Shown here: piece after piece, positions 34,254 through 43,531 of the stretch
How positions within the stretch are numbered: the first letter of the stretch is position 1
Layout of the letters: each line of letters opens with the position of its first letter
From: Tepidicaulis marinus
Lineage (GTDB): Bacteria > Pseudomonadota > Alphaproteobacteria > Parvibaculales > Parvibaculaceae
Reading direction: 5' to 3'
Length of the DNA: 64,000 nt
Assembly: GCF_000739695.1 (NCBI RefSeq)
Contig: NZ_BBIO01000015.1
Location: 32,925 to 96,924, forward strand
Notes under the pieces: model-generated
Database searches by the model: none
What the model was told of the DNA's origin: nothing
Seen by the model: the letters and a program-made list of their open reading frames with translations, nothing else
Position numbers and translations under genes: made by a program

Positions 34254-35527
34254 ATACCAAGCAGGAAAAAATAGCTGTTATCGGGCTTGGGTATGTCGGG
34301 TTGCCGCTCGCGGTCGAATTCGGGAAGCGCCGCGCCGTCTTGGGGTTTGATATCGACCAAGGGAGAATTGCGGAGCTTCGTGCTGGACAGGATAGCACGC
34401 TGGAGGTCCCCCTTGAGGATCTCGCGTCAGCTAAGCGCCTTGAGTACAGCAATTCCGTCGAAAGCCTTACGGATTGCGGAATCTTTATTGTCACTGTGCC
34501 GACGCCGATCGATCAGGGGAATCGTCCGGACCTTACTCCGTTGCAAAAGGCCAGCGAAACCGTGGGCCGTGCCATGCAGCCTGGATCTTTGGTGATTTAC
34601 GAGTCCACCGTATATCCAGGATGTACGGAGGAGTTTTGTGTTCCGATCCTTGAGCAGAGTTCGGGGCTCAAGTTCAACGAAGGCTTTTTTTGTGGGTATA
34701 GCCCTGAACGAATCAATCCAGGGGACAAGAGCCATCGTCTTTCGGACATTAAAAAGGTGACAAGTGGCAGCACTGCCGAGGTCGCGGAGATCGTAGACCG
34801 TCTTTACGCTGAAATCATTACGGCTGGCACCCACAAGGCAAGCTCCATCAAAGTGGCTGAAGCTGCCAAGGTGATCGAAAACACGCAGCGCGACTTGAAC
34901 ATTGCTTTGATGAACGAGCTCAGTCTGATTTTCCACCGCTTGGAAATCGATACTTTGGAAGTGCTCGAGGCAGCCGGCACCAAGTGGAATTTCCTTCCCT
35001 TTAAGCCGGGGCTTGTTGGCGGGCACTGTATCGGCGTGGATCCTTATTACCTGACGCACAAGGCTCAAGAGGTTGGGTATCATCCCGAAGTGATATTGGC
35101 GGGCCGCCGTATCAATGACGGCATGGCTGCCCATGTTGCAGATGAAACCATCAAATTGATGCTTAAAAAGAACAAGCCGGTGTTGGGTAGCCGGGTTCTG
35201 GTGCTTGGGCTGACGTTCAAAGAGGACTGTCCCGATTCACGCAATACCAAGGTAGTGGACCTGGTAGAGGCGCTTCAGGCGTATAGCCTCACAGTCGATA
35301 TTTACGACCCTTGGATAAATGTAGAGGCCGCTCGGCGTCAGTATGATCTCAATTGCCTAGACCGGGAACCGTCGCTGGGAACGTATGCAGCCATTATCAT
35401 TGCGGTCGGGCACAGGGAATTTAGAGACCTGGGCGAAGCAGGTATCAAGGCATTTGGCGAGCAAGGGGTTGTTGTTTTCGATGTCAAGGGCATTCTCCCG
35501 CCGCACGCTGTAGACGGCCGGTTGTAA
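34250..35527 (+). CDS. tviB: UDP-N-acetylhexosamine 6-dehydrogenase (TviB/WbpO type)
   Basis: A 425-residue NAD-dependent nucleotide-sugar dehydrogenase oxidising C6 of UDP-GlcNAc or UDP-GalNAc to the uronic acid. Visible are the N-terminal IAVIGLGYVGLPLAVEFG Rossmann motif, FIVTVPTPID, the YSPERINPGDK substrate segment, the catalytic Cys in LVGGHCIGVDPYY, and the C-terminal VLGLTFKEDCPDSRNTKVVD. The pairing with a TviC/WbpP-type 4-epimerase 12 bases downstream points to UDP-GalNAcA, as in Vi antigen and P. aeruginosa O6. A 6-codon leader ORF overlaps its start. Confidence 0.92.
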   Translation: MNTKQEKIAVIGLGYVGLPLAVEFGKRRAVLGFDIDQGRIAELRAGQDSTLEVPLEDLASAKRLEYSNSVESLTDCGIFIVTVPTPIDQGNRPDLTPLQKASETVGRAMQPGSLVIYESTVYPGCTEEFCVPILEQSSGLKFNEGFFCGYSPERINPGDKSHRLSDIKKVTSGSTAEVAEIVDRLYAEIITAGTHKASSIKVAEAAKVIENTQRDLNIALMNELSLIFHRLEIDTLEVLEAAGTKWNFLPFKPGLVGGHCIGVDPYYLTHKAQEVGYHPEVILAGRRINDGMAAHVADETIKLMLKKNKPVLGSRVLVLGLTFKEDCPDSRNTKVVDLVEALQAYSLTVDIYDPWINVEAARRQYDLNCLDREPSLGTYAAIIIAVGHREFRDLGEAGIKAFGEQGVVVFDVKGILPPHAVDGRL

Positions 35528-35539
35528 GGGCAGTTCGGC

Positions 35540-36610
35540 ATGAGCCGCTATCAAGAAATATTGCAAGACCTTCAACGGCAGCCGCGAACATGGCTAATCA
35601 CCGGCGTTGCGGGATTTATTGGCAGCAACTTACTCGAGGCGCTGCTCAAGCGTGGGCAGCGGGTAGTCGGGCTGGACAATTTCCAGACGGGGCATCAGGC
35701 AAACCTGGACGAGGTGTGCTCTTTGGTGACGCCGGCACAATGGGAGCAGTTTCGCTTTATTGAGGGTGATATCTGCAATTTTTCGGATTGCGAGCGCGCA
35801 ATGTACTGGGGGCGTGAGGTTCCCGTCGACTATGTCTTGCACCAGGCGGCCTTGGGCAGTGTGCCGAGGAGTATTGCCGATCCTATTGCGACAAATGCGG
35901 CGAACATCACCGGTTTTCTAAACATGCTTGTTGCGGCAAAAGATGCCGGCGTGACGAGCTTTACCTACGCGGCCAGCAGTAGCACTTACGGGGACCATCC
36001 CGACCTCCCGAAAATCGAGCATAATATCGGCAATCCGCTGAGCCCTTATGCCGTAACGAAATATGTCAACGAGTTGTATGCCGATGTTTTCGAGCGAACC
36101 TATGGGTTTAAGGCCGTCGGGTTGCGCTACTTCAACGTCTTCGGTCCGCGGCAAGATCCAAATGGCGCATATGCAGCCGTGATACCGAAGTGGACAGCAA
36201 GCTTGCTGCACGGTGAGACGGTCCACATCAACGGGGATGGGGAGACCAGCCGGGACTTTTGTTTTGTCGAAAATGCCGTGCAGGCAAATTTGTTATCGGC
36301 TACGGCAACATCTGTCGCAGCTCGGGGGCAGGTATATAATGTGGCTGTCGGTGAGCGGACAACCTTAAATGAATTGCTGAAGGCGATACAGGACGCGCTT
36401 GGCCGCAAAATGGCCATACCGCCGGTTAATGTGATTCATGATGATTTCCGGCCTGGTGATGTGCGCCATTCGCAGGCAGATATTTCAAAGGCTCGCACCC
36501 TGCTCGGATACGAGCCGACACACCGAATTTACGAGGGGCTGGCCGCAACGATGGAATGGTACATCCAAGCATCGTCGAACGATGACCGTCTTGGGCGACT
36601 AAAAAGATGA
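35540..36610 (+). CDS. tviC: UDP-N-acetylglucosamine(uronate) 4-epimerase (TviC/WbpP type)
   Basis: A 356-residue extended SDR. It has [35 protein letters not shown], the catalytic YAVTK in [15 protein letters not shown] with upstream [15 protein letters not shown], and [20 protein letters not shown]. These residues match the WbpP/TviC group, which interconverts UDP-GlcNAc(A) and UDP-GalNAc(A), rather than GalE. It is 12 bases behind the dehydrogenase and is immediately followed (TGA-ATG) by the Wzy-like gene, so the three form an operon. Confidence 0.93.
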   Translation: MSRYQEILQDLQRQPRTWLITGVAGFIGSNLLEALLKRGQRVVGLDNFQTGHQANLDEVCSLVTPAQWEQFRFIEGDICNFSDCERAMYWGREVPVDYVLHQAALGSVPRSIADPIATNAANITGFLNMLVAAKDAGVTSFTYAASSSTYGDHPDLPKIEHNIGNPLSPYAVTKYVNELYADVFERTYGFKAVGLRYFNVFGPRQDPNGAYAAVIPKWTASLLHGETVHINGDGETSRDFCFVENAVQANLLSATATSVAARGQVYNVAVGERTTLNELLKAIQDALGRKMAIPPVNVIHDDFRPGDVRHSQADISKARTLLGYEPTHRIYEGLAATMEWYIQASSNDDRLGRLKR

Positions 36611-38023
36611 ATGGAGCGGCTTTTGCCCGAACAGCGTAGGCATTCGGATTTCAGTTTTGATTTTCGGCGAACTTGGCCATTGTGGGCTTATTCACTTTGT
36701 ATTGTGGCGTTAAGCTTCAAGCAGTTCCGCGGCGATGGAATGGCTGGCCCAATTGAATGGGTGGTTGCCACGGTTGCCTTGATTGTGATCATGGATGGCC
36801 TACGCCGGCGTGAGCTCCACAAGAATCCCTATATTTGGGGGGGAAGTATCCTCCTCGCTCTTCTATCGCTCGGCGGTTTCTGGGCATTGATTGTGGACCC
36901 TGCGCGCCTTGGGCTGCGTGATACGGCGTCCTACCTCTTCAGCTTTCTTGTTGTGATGGCCTTCCTCAATCTTGCCAGAGGGCGAGAGGTCGTGGCGCTG
37001 GCGGTACTTGCCGTCACAATTGCCACGTATCTAATCTTTGCTGCACTTGTGGCACTGATCCCCAACCCGTTCACGCCTTTGATGTGGCATTTTATTGCCA
37101 GCTCGAACGAGCAATTGATGTGGCATGCCAGCTCCCGGCTGCAGGGATTTTCGGACAATCCGAATCAGATTGCGTTCTTGGCCGTTTCCGGGCTCGGTCT
37201 TCTCGCTTATGTGGAAAACAGAGCTGCCCTTTCCCGTAAGGTCATCATTCCGCTTGCCATTGGTTGTGTGGTTGTAGGGGCAATGACCCATAGCGATTCT
37301 TTTTTCTTGGCACTGTTGACGCTGATGGTTGTTTTTTTTGCCATACATATTGTGGAGTTTGTTGGCGGAGGTCGTAACGGCGAAAAGAAAATTTGGAAGG
37401 GTAATCGCCCGCATACCATTACGTGCATCTTTCTTCTCGCTTTCGCGGGCGTGTTGTTCGTTTTGTTGGAGGGCGGGGAGGAGCGCCTGGTTTCCTTAGA
37501 TACGGAGAGTAGTGGTGAAGAGGTGGCCGTAGATGAAAAGGTAAGCCCTGGAGAGAAGCCGCGTGAACTGAATGAGCTTGTGGACCGTGAGCTGCGCCGG
37601 GTAATGGCGGCGGATGCGCATCAGGGAACAGTACGTATAGAGCTTTGGAAGCGGGCGGTGAGTTTGGGGATGAAATCACCGTTGGTCGGCTACGGTCCTG
37701 GATACAAATTAGCGCCGGGTGAGCCTAATGCGATTCAGGAGGCGCATAATACGGTTCTTGATCTATTGCTCATCTCTGGGATTGTCGGTTTAGGCGGGCT
37801 ATTGGCTTTGGTTCTCTTGGCGATCCGCGGGGGACTGAAAAACGGCCATCTAGCGATACTGATCGTAATGGGAACCGGCGTTTCTGTGTTCGCAATGTTT
37901 CATTATGTCGGACGGCAACCTGTCTTCTGGATAATAGTCTTTGCCATCATTTACGCAGCTAGCCTTGACCGGGTGTTGAAGTGGAGACCCGGCTTTCTGG
38001 CTCCAAACCGCGGCGCAACATAA
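36611..38023 (+). CDS. O-antigen polymerase/ligase-like membrane protein (Wzy_C type)
   Basis: A 470-residue integral membrane protein with about 11-12 hydrophobic segments. One large hydrophilic loop lies near residues 290-370 (EERLVSLDTESSGEEVAVDE to GTVRIELWKRAVSLGMKSPL) and contains the Wzy_C/ligase signature GYGPGYKLAPGEPNAIQEAHN with the conserved His. Such proteins polymerise repeat units or attach the glycan to lipid A; the two roles cannot be told apart here. Its last 65 bases overlap the end of the opposite-strand flippase gene. Confidence 0.85.
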   Translation: MERLLPEQRRHSDFSFDFRRTWPLWAYSLCIVALSFKQFRGDGMAGPIEWVVATVALIVIMDGLRRRELHKNPYIWGGSILLALLSLGGFWALIVDPARLGLRDTASYLFSFLVVMAFLNLARGREVVALAVLAVTIATYLIFAALVALIPNPFTPLMWHFIASSNEQLMWHASSRLQGFSDNPNQIAFLAVSGLGLLAYVENRAALSRKVIIPLAIGCVVVGAMTHSDSFFLALLTLMVVFFAIHIVEFVGGGRNGEKKIWKGNRPHTITCIFLLAFAGVLFVLLEGGEERLVSLDTESSGEEVAVDEKVSPGEKPRELNELVDRELRRVMAADAHQGTVRIELWKRAVSLGMKSPLVGYGPGYKLAPGEPNAIQEAHNTVLDLLLISGIVGLGGLLALVLLAIRGGLKNGHLAILIVMGTGVSVFAMFHYVGRQPVFWIIVFAIIYAASLDRVLKWRPGFLAPNRGAT

Positions 38024-39395
38024 CAAGCAGCGTGGCCAGCCCAGCGCAAACGCCGGTCACGCAAATTACCAGAAAAATCAGTGGGCTTAAAACGCTCTCG
38101 CAACTGACGACGACAAGAATGGGCAACATCAGAATAGTTGCATCCATAAACGTTCGTATTTGTGTGGTCGTGATGGAAAGCAAAATCAGTTTCAGAAGAA
38201 CGAAGAATAGCAATTGACCAAATAACCAAGCCCACCCCACCTCTGCCAGCGTGATTTCACTCGCTGACATACCGAGAACGATCGCAACGAAAGCGATAGA
38301 GACAAGGGTGGCAGCTAATACACGCCGGCCAAGTCCGTAAGCTTGTGCCGTCTCGATGAGGAAGCGGCTATATCCAAGAAGCGAAACACCTGCCGCAACG
38401 CCAAATGCGTAGGGAATGTGAGTGAAATAGCCTTCGAGAAATGACCGCTCGAGAACGATGAGGGCGCAGACGCCAAGGAAATACGTGAGGTGAAAAAGCG
38501 CCAGCCCTTCGGAAAAATATGGAGCGGGCTGGCTGGCCTTCGGTCGCTTGTTCTCCTCTCGCCCGGAAAGCAGGTAACTAAAGAGAATGGTCGGATAGAT
38601 AGTGGCCAGAAACCATATCGCTGCGACCATGTCATAGAGCAAACGGTAGTTACCGAGCGCTTCGCGGCCGTAGGTTCGGTCGATGTGGAGCGACGGCAAT
38701 TCCTGCATCACGATGATGGCGGCAGCCGCAGCAAAGAAGCTTAAGGTTGACGGAAGATAGGTCGGGCTAAGCCGAAACCGCATACTTTCTGCGTAACTGT
38801 ATCGCTTTGCGATCCACCAGACAGATACGCCGCCAATGACCAATCCCTTCGCGGTAATGGCTATGACTGCCCAGTAAACGGACCCCGTCACCAGCAAAAC
38901 ACCCCAGGCGCTTGCATGTCGCAGAAGAGTTGCGGCGAGCCGGAACGCGTAAATCGTTCGAAATTTTTGCGCGACGGTAAGGTGGAAGACGAGCCTGTTG
39001 GAGGGATATGAGAGTAGATGCTCGATAGTTACGACAGCCACAATCAATTGCCCGCCTATGCCGGTCGCAGAATCAAGCGGGTAGAAGAAGTTCCCTAGTA
39101 CCACGAGCAAGCATGAACCGAGGGCGAAGGGGAGCAGAGAGCCATTTATGCTGGCTAGGGCGACTGTATCTGCGTCCCTATCGCTCAAGCCATTGCGCTT
39201 TTCTTCCGAGCGGGCGAAGAGGGCTCCTTTGACCAAAGAGGATTCCCACAAATAATAAATCGCAAGAAAGACGATATAGATGCCGTAGCTGCCGTAGCCG
39301 CTAGGGCCGGCGAGGGAAAAAAAGACAAAAATCGCGGCGAGGTTTGATGCGAACGCGAGCGCGTTGATCCCATAGACGCTCAATAGCGTCTTCAT
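37959..39395 (-). CDS. Wzx-type oligosaccharide flippase
   Basis: A 478-residue protein with about 12-14 transmembrane helices, MATE/Wzx-like (residues 1-30 SVYGINALAFASNLAAIFVF). It would flip the lipid-linked repeat unit across the inner membrane. It has no usual soluble domain. Its start overlaps the FkbM methyltransferase stop (ATGA), so the two are coupled on the minus strand. Its 3' end overlaps the convergent Wzy-like gene by 65 bases. Wzx assignment is by layout and context; sequences of this family are poorly conserved. Confidence 0.8.
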   Translation of the reverse strand: MKTLLSVYGINALAFASNLAAIFVFFSLAGPSGYGSYGIYIVFLAIYYLWESSLVKGALFARSEEKRNGLSDRDADTVALASINGSLLPFALGSCLLVVLGNFFYPLDSATGIGGQLIVAVVTIEHLLSYPSNRLVFHLTVAQKFRTIYAFRLAATLLRHASAWGVLLVTGSVYWAVIAITAKGLVIGGVSVWWIAKRYSYAESMRFRLSPTYLPSTLSFFAAAAAIIVMQELPSLHIDRTYGREALGNYRLLYDMVAAIWFLATIYPTILFSYLLSGREENKRPKASQPAPYFSEGLALFHLTYFLGVCALIVLERSFLEGYFTHIPYAFGVAAGVSLLGYSRFLIETAQAYGLGRRVLAATLVSIAFVAIVLGMSASEITLAEVGWAWLFGQLLFFVLLKLILLSITTTQIRTFMDATILMLPILVVVSCESVLSPLIFLVICVTGVCAGLATLLVMLRRGLEPESRVSTSTPGQG

Positions 39396-40372
39396 GGGCG
39401 GGCTCGTTCAGAGTTGCTGCCGGTTAGCCGCTCAATCCAGAAAGGCGACTTTGTCGCGATGAGATTAAGGCCCGTTGCTTGGATCTGGCTTTTGTTGGCG
39501 TTTACACTGGTCAGTTCTTCAAGCGTGGACAGTTTGTTGAAGTGACCATCCTCAATGCTGAAAATTGTCATGCCGAGTTCATCGATGGCATATCGGACAG
39601 CGTCGCTGAGACCGCTCCGATCGGCATCCTCGATAATGAACGCCGTTTTACCGGCAACGGCTTTAGAAGCCCCCTGCAGTGCCCGCAGTTCAACACCTTC
39701 CACATCGAGCTTGATGATAACCGGTTTCTGGTCGGCATCAAGGTTTTCAAGTGCAAGCAGATCGTCAATGGTGACCGAGACGACATCGTTCACAACATTC
39801 TTCGATGCACCATACCAGTTTTCGTCGATCGAAAAACCCGCATGACGGCTGCCAAAAAGCGAAATTCTTTTGTCGCTTACGCTATCGATGGCTCGATGGT
39901 GGATATGGGCGTTCAGCTCGCTCACATTCAGTTTCAAAAGTTGAAAGCAAAATTCTGAGGCTTCGACGGCGACGACCGGATGTTCGCCATAAAGACCCGA
40001 GGCGACGCGCGCACTCCAAAAACCAAAGTTTGCGCCCAGATCGAGAAATATGTACGGAACGTCTGCGAAACGCGCCAACACCACGTCAATCTCAGGCTCA
40101 TAGGACCATGACGGGTCAAGCAAACGGTTCCAGTAATAATCGTTCGAGGGGAAACGAAAGCAAAAACGTCCTTCTCTCACCATCGTCATGGTCGTCGGCC
40201 GTGTGATCTTGCTGATCATATTGTGAAGGCGCGAAATCCCTATATAGCCGAAGGGGCGTAATATCTTATGAGTTGTTTGCAGCGCGCGCACATGTATCAA
40301 CGAGCGCAGATCCGGCGTCGATAGCGAAGCGTTGGTACGGTCAAAAATGATAGCTTCACTCGCTGCGTTCAT
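39392..40372 (-). CDS. FkbM-family methyltransferase
   Basis: A 326-residue protein with a class I SAM-dependent methyltransferase fold of the FkbM type: FLDLGANFGFWSARVASGLY as SAM motif I, VVAVEASEFCFQLLKLN, VIIKLDVEGVELRALQGASK. In glycan clusters FkbM enzymes O-methylate sugars, often capping a chain. An N-terminal stretch of about 110 residues precedes the domain. The ATGA overlap couples it to the flippase gene. Confidence 0.88.
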   Translation of the reverse strand: MNAASEAIIFDRTNASLSTPDLRSLIHVRALQTTHKILRPFGYIGISRLHNMISKITRPTTMTMVREGRFCFRFPSNDYYWNRLLDPSWSYEPEIDVVLARFADVPYIFLDLGANFGFWSARVASGLYGEHPVVAVEASEFCFQLLKLNVSELNAHIHHRAIDSVSDKRISLFGSRHAGFSIDENWYGASKNVVNDVVSVTIDDLLALENLDADQKPVIIKLDVEGVELRALQGASKAVAGKTAFIIEDADRSGLSDAVRYAIDELGMTIFSIEDGHFNKLSTLEELTSVNANKSQIQATGLNLIATKSPFWIERLTGSNSERARP

Positions 40373-41166
40373 CGTTCTTTGGCATCCGGTTGGGTAAGCG
40401 ATTTAACTCATGTAGTGACCGATAGCCCCTCTAAGTGGGGACGGTTGCGGCGCAATGTTTGATTGTCAGTGGTAGCGGAAGATGATGTTGCTTGTCTTCT
40501 GAAAATAGGTGTCAGCGGAGCGCTCCTCGGAAAGTAAATTCTTGGATGCAGACAGTCAAAATCGGAACCGCGGCGGCTGCGCGAATGGCATCGTCCGCAG
40601 CGCTTGTGGAAAACTTGTGCTGAGCAGCATCGGAATAGGGTGTTTCTTGAGTTTTATATTTTTTCAGCAGGTAATACGGCGCCTGCCGTGAATATTTTAT
40701 TGTCGTTACACCCTGATGGTGACGTAATACTTTCAAACCTAAAATACGGTTAGAAAATAAGTGGTTTTTTTGAAATAAAACGCTTCTATTCCACGGAATA
40801 TGATCCCCGCCCAAAGCGTCCTTCCTGTACTTTTAGGCCATTACTGCTCCTCAGTAGGCCATTTTGACCGGCAATAAGGAGCATCCGCAAGCACAAGGCG
40901 CGGCACTTGTTGGTTGATCGGCAGAGCGATTCTTCGATCCGGTTTTTGGCGGGAAGCAGCCCATTTTAATCCTTCCAAAAGGCGCGGAAATTGGCGAGAT
41001 TTTAGCGATGAACGCCTCGGATATCTCCCGAAAATGTCGGTATTGCCTCGGTGAGACAGCTCTGCTACTTAACTCGAGCTCTGCTTGGGGGGAGGGCATT
41101 GAGGGGTGCCCGCAAGTTGCACTTTGACGCTTCATTTCTATCAGTTATTCAGCTGAGGTCCTGATT
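40373..41166. other. Long intergenic region between the two glycan blocks
   Basis: About 790 bases with no gene I can support; short frames on both strands lack any family signal. It is AT-rich in the middle (40640-40800) and holds a 9-bp direct repeat TAGGCCATT at 40835 and 40853. It must contain the promoter of the long plus-strand block starting at wecB. It might include decayed mobile DNA, but no transposase end or inverted terminal repeat is visible. Confidence 0.6.
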
Positions 41167-42306
41167 TTGCGACCGAGAATCCTGACTGTGTTTGGCACTC
41201 GTCCAGAGGCCATCAAGATGGCGCCTCTGGTGAAGGCTCTGGATGCCGCAAATGGCATTGAGAGCCGGGTTTGCGTGACCGCCCAACACCGGGAGATGTT
41301 GGACCAAGTATTGAGCCTGTTCGATATTCGCCCTGACTTTGATCTTAACTTGATGCGCCCCGGGCAGGATCTGTTCGATGTCACCAGTCAGGTGTTGCTG
41401 GGTTTGCGTGACGTGTTGCGTGAGTTTCGCCCCGATAGGGTGTTGGTGCATGGCGATACGACCACCACGCTGGCTGCAAGTCTGGCGGCATTTTATGAAA
41501 AGATCCCAGTGGGCCATGTGGAGGCAGGGCTACGGACCGGCAATATCTATTCGCCCTGGCCCGAAGAGATCAATCGGCGCGTTGCTGGCTCCATTGCGGA
41601 TCTGCACTTTGCACCGACGTCAAAGGCGCGCGATAACTTGTTGAGCGAAGGTGCGAAGCCCGAGAGTGTGATCGTGACAGGCAATACGGTGGTCGATGCG
41701 TTGCTCTCGGTGAGTAGCCGGCTCGACGAGGATAAGGCCCTCGCTGCGGAAATCGAAAAGAAACTGCCCCAAGTCGCTCCCGGGCGGAAGCTCGTCCTGG
41801 TGACGGGACACCGCCGCGAAAGCTTTGGGGGCGGTTTTGAGCGCATGTGCACCGCGCTGGCGCGATTGGCCGAAAGAAAAGACGTTCAGATTATCTACCC
41901 TGTGCATCTGAACCCCAACGTGCAGCAACCGGTCAACCGTTTGCTGGGCAGGCTTGAGACGGTAACGCTTGTAGAACCTATGGATTATTTGCCATTCGTG
42001 GCTCTTATGAAGAAGGCGCACATAATACTGACTGATTCCGGCGGTATTCAGGAAGAGGGTCCGTCCTTGGGCAAGCCCGTATTGGTGATGAGGGATACGA
42101 CCGAGCGCCCCGAAGCGGTGGAAGCCGGTACGGTACGGCTGGTGGGCACTGACGTGGAGCGCATCGTATCGGAGGTCACCGCTCTTCTGGACGATAAGGA
42201 GACGTATATGGCGATGAGCCGAGCCCACAACCCTTATGGAGATGGCGCCGCCTGTCAGCGGATTGTCGAAAAGCTGGAGGCAGTTCATGCAGTTCAAGAC
42301 TGTTAG
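41167..42306 (+). CDS. wecB: UDP-N-acetylglucosamine 2-epimerase (non-hydrolysing)
   Basis: A 379-residue GT-B-fold enzyme converting UDP-GlcNAc to UDP-ManNAc in the cytoplasm. Family signatures: [68 protein letters not shown], and [20 protein letters not shown] with the UDP-binding residues. The start is TTG at 41167, with GCTGAGG upstream; no ATG is nearby. It overlaps wecC by 20 bases, so both are co-translated for the UDP-ManNAcA pathway. Confidence 0.96.
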   Translation: MRPRILTVFGTRPEAIKMAPLVKALDAANGIESRVCVTAQHREMLDQVLSLFDIRPDFDLNLMRPGQDLFDVTSQVLLGLRDVLREFRPDRVLVHGDTTTTLAASLAAFYEKIPVGHVEAGLRTGNIYSPWPEEINRRVAGSIADLHFAPTSKARDNLLSEGAKPESVIVTGNTVVDALLSVSSRLDEDKALAAEIEKKLPQVAPGRKLVLVTGHRRESFGGGFERMCTALARLAERKDVQIIYPVHLNPNVQQPVNRLLGRLETVTLVEPMDYLPFVALMKKAHIILTDSGGIQEEGPSLGKPVLVMRDTTERPEAVEAGTVRLVGTDVERIVSEVTALLDDKETYMAMSRAHNPYGDGAACQRIVEKLEAVHAVQDC

Positions 42307-43531
42307 CGTCGTCGGGCTTGGTTACATTGGATTACCCACCGCAGCGGTTTTGGCATCGCGCGGGCTCAAGGTCATAGGGGTGGATGTCAACCGGGATACG
42401 GTGGAAACCATCAATGCTGGCCGCGTGCCCATCGTTGAGCCTGATCTTGATGTGGTGGTTCAGGGGGCGGTGGCGACCGGCCACTTGCACGCCACTACGA
42501 CGCCGGAACCGGCTGATGCGTTTTTGGTTGCAGTCCCGACGCCCTTCAAAGAGGGGCACGAACCTGATCTAAGGTATATTGAACAGGTGGCCAAAGCGTT
42601 GGCGCCGGTTCTGCAAAAGGGCAATCTTGTAATTCTCGAGTCGACGTCACCGGTCGGGGCGACCGAGCAAATGGCCGAATGGATGGCTGCTGCCCGGCCC
42701 GATCTCAGCTTTCCTCAGCACGAGGGTAACGAGAGTGACATCCATATTGCCCACTGCCCGGAACGGGTATTGCCTGGCCAGGTGATCCGGGAATTGGTCG
42801 AGAACGACCGTATAATTGGCGGGATGAGTGAGCGTTCGACCGAGCTCGCGACGGCGCTCTATGCTCTTTTCGTCAAGGGTGAATGTCTGCGCACTGATGC
42901 GCGTACAGCCGAACTCTGCAAGCTGGTGGAAAATTCCTTCCGTGATGTGAATATTGCGTTTGCAAACGAGCTTTCCGTTATCTGTGAGCGCCTGTCCATT
43001 GATGTCTGGCAATTGATCTCACTGGCCAACCGGCATCCGCGCGTCAACATCCTGCAACCCGGACCTGGTGTCGGCGGGCACTGCATTGCTGTGGACCCCT
43101 GGTTCATTGTGCATTCGGCACCGGAAGAGGCGCAATTAATTCGTACCGCGCGAGAGGTGAACGACGCAAAGCCGCTATATGTTGTAAGGCGCATTGCGCG
43201 CGCGGCAGAGCGTTTTAAGCGTCCGCGTATTGCTTGTCTGGGACTGGCATTCAAGCCCGATATCGACGATTTGCGCGAGAGCCCAGCGCTTGAGATTGTC
43301 GAGCATCTGGCAGAGACCAAGGCTGGCGAGCTTTATGTGGTAGAGCCGCATGTGGAAGAGTTGCCGCACTCACTGCAGGGTTACGAAGATGTTCATTTCA
43401 TGACCGCGGAGAAAGCCATCGGCTCTGCTGATATCGTCGTCGTGTTGGTCAACCACAAAGTCTTTCAGAAAGTGGACACGTCGTTGCTCAAGGGTAAAGA
43501 GCTGATCGATACCCGCGGGATGTGGCAATGA
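42287..43531 (+). CDS. wecC: UDP-N-acetyl-D-mannosamine dehydrogenase
   Basis: A 414-residue NAD-dependent dehydrogenase making UDP-ManNAcA from UDP-ManNAc by two-step oxidation of C6. Motifs: [57 protein letters not shown], the catalytic Cys in [13 protein letters not shown], and [20 protein letters not shown]. The start at 42287 follows CTGGAGG; upstream in-frame Met codons lie deep inside wecB. It overlaps the next gene by ATGA. Confidence 0.96.
   Translation: MQFKTVSVVGLGYIGLPTAAVLASRGLKVIGVDVNRDTVETINAGRVPIVEPDLDVVVQGAVATGHLHATTTPEPADAFLVAVPTPFKEGHEPDLRYIEQVAKALAPVLQKGNLVILESTSPVGATEQMAEWMAAARPDLSFPQHEGNESDIHIAHCPERVLPGQVIRELVENDRIIGGMSERSTELATALYALFVKGECLRTDARTAELCKLVENSFRDVNIAFANELSVICERLSIDVWQLISLANRHPRVNILQPGPGVGGHCIAVDPWFIVHSAPEEAQLIRTAREVNDAKPLYVVRRIARAAERFKRPRIACLGLAFKPDIDDLRESPALEIVEHLAETKAGELYVVEPHVEELPHSLQGYEDVHFMTAEKAIGSADIVVVLVNHKVFQKVDTSLLKGKELIDTRGMWQ

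Noticed and set aside
40820..41000. Possible decayed IS5-type transposase remnant
   Set aside because: Some short frames resemble transposase C-termini superficially (KARHL), but no DDE motif, terminal inverted repeat or target duplication is visible.
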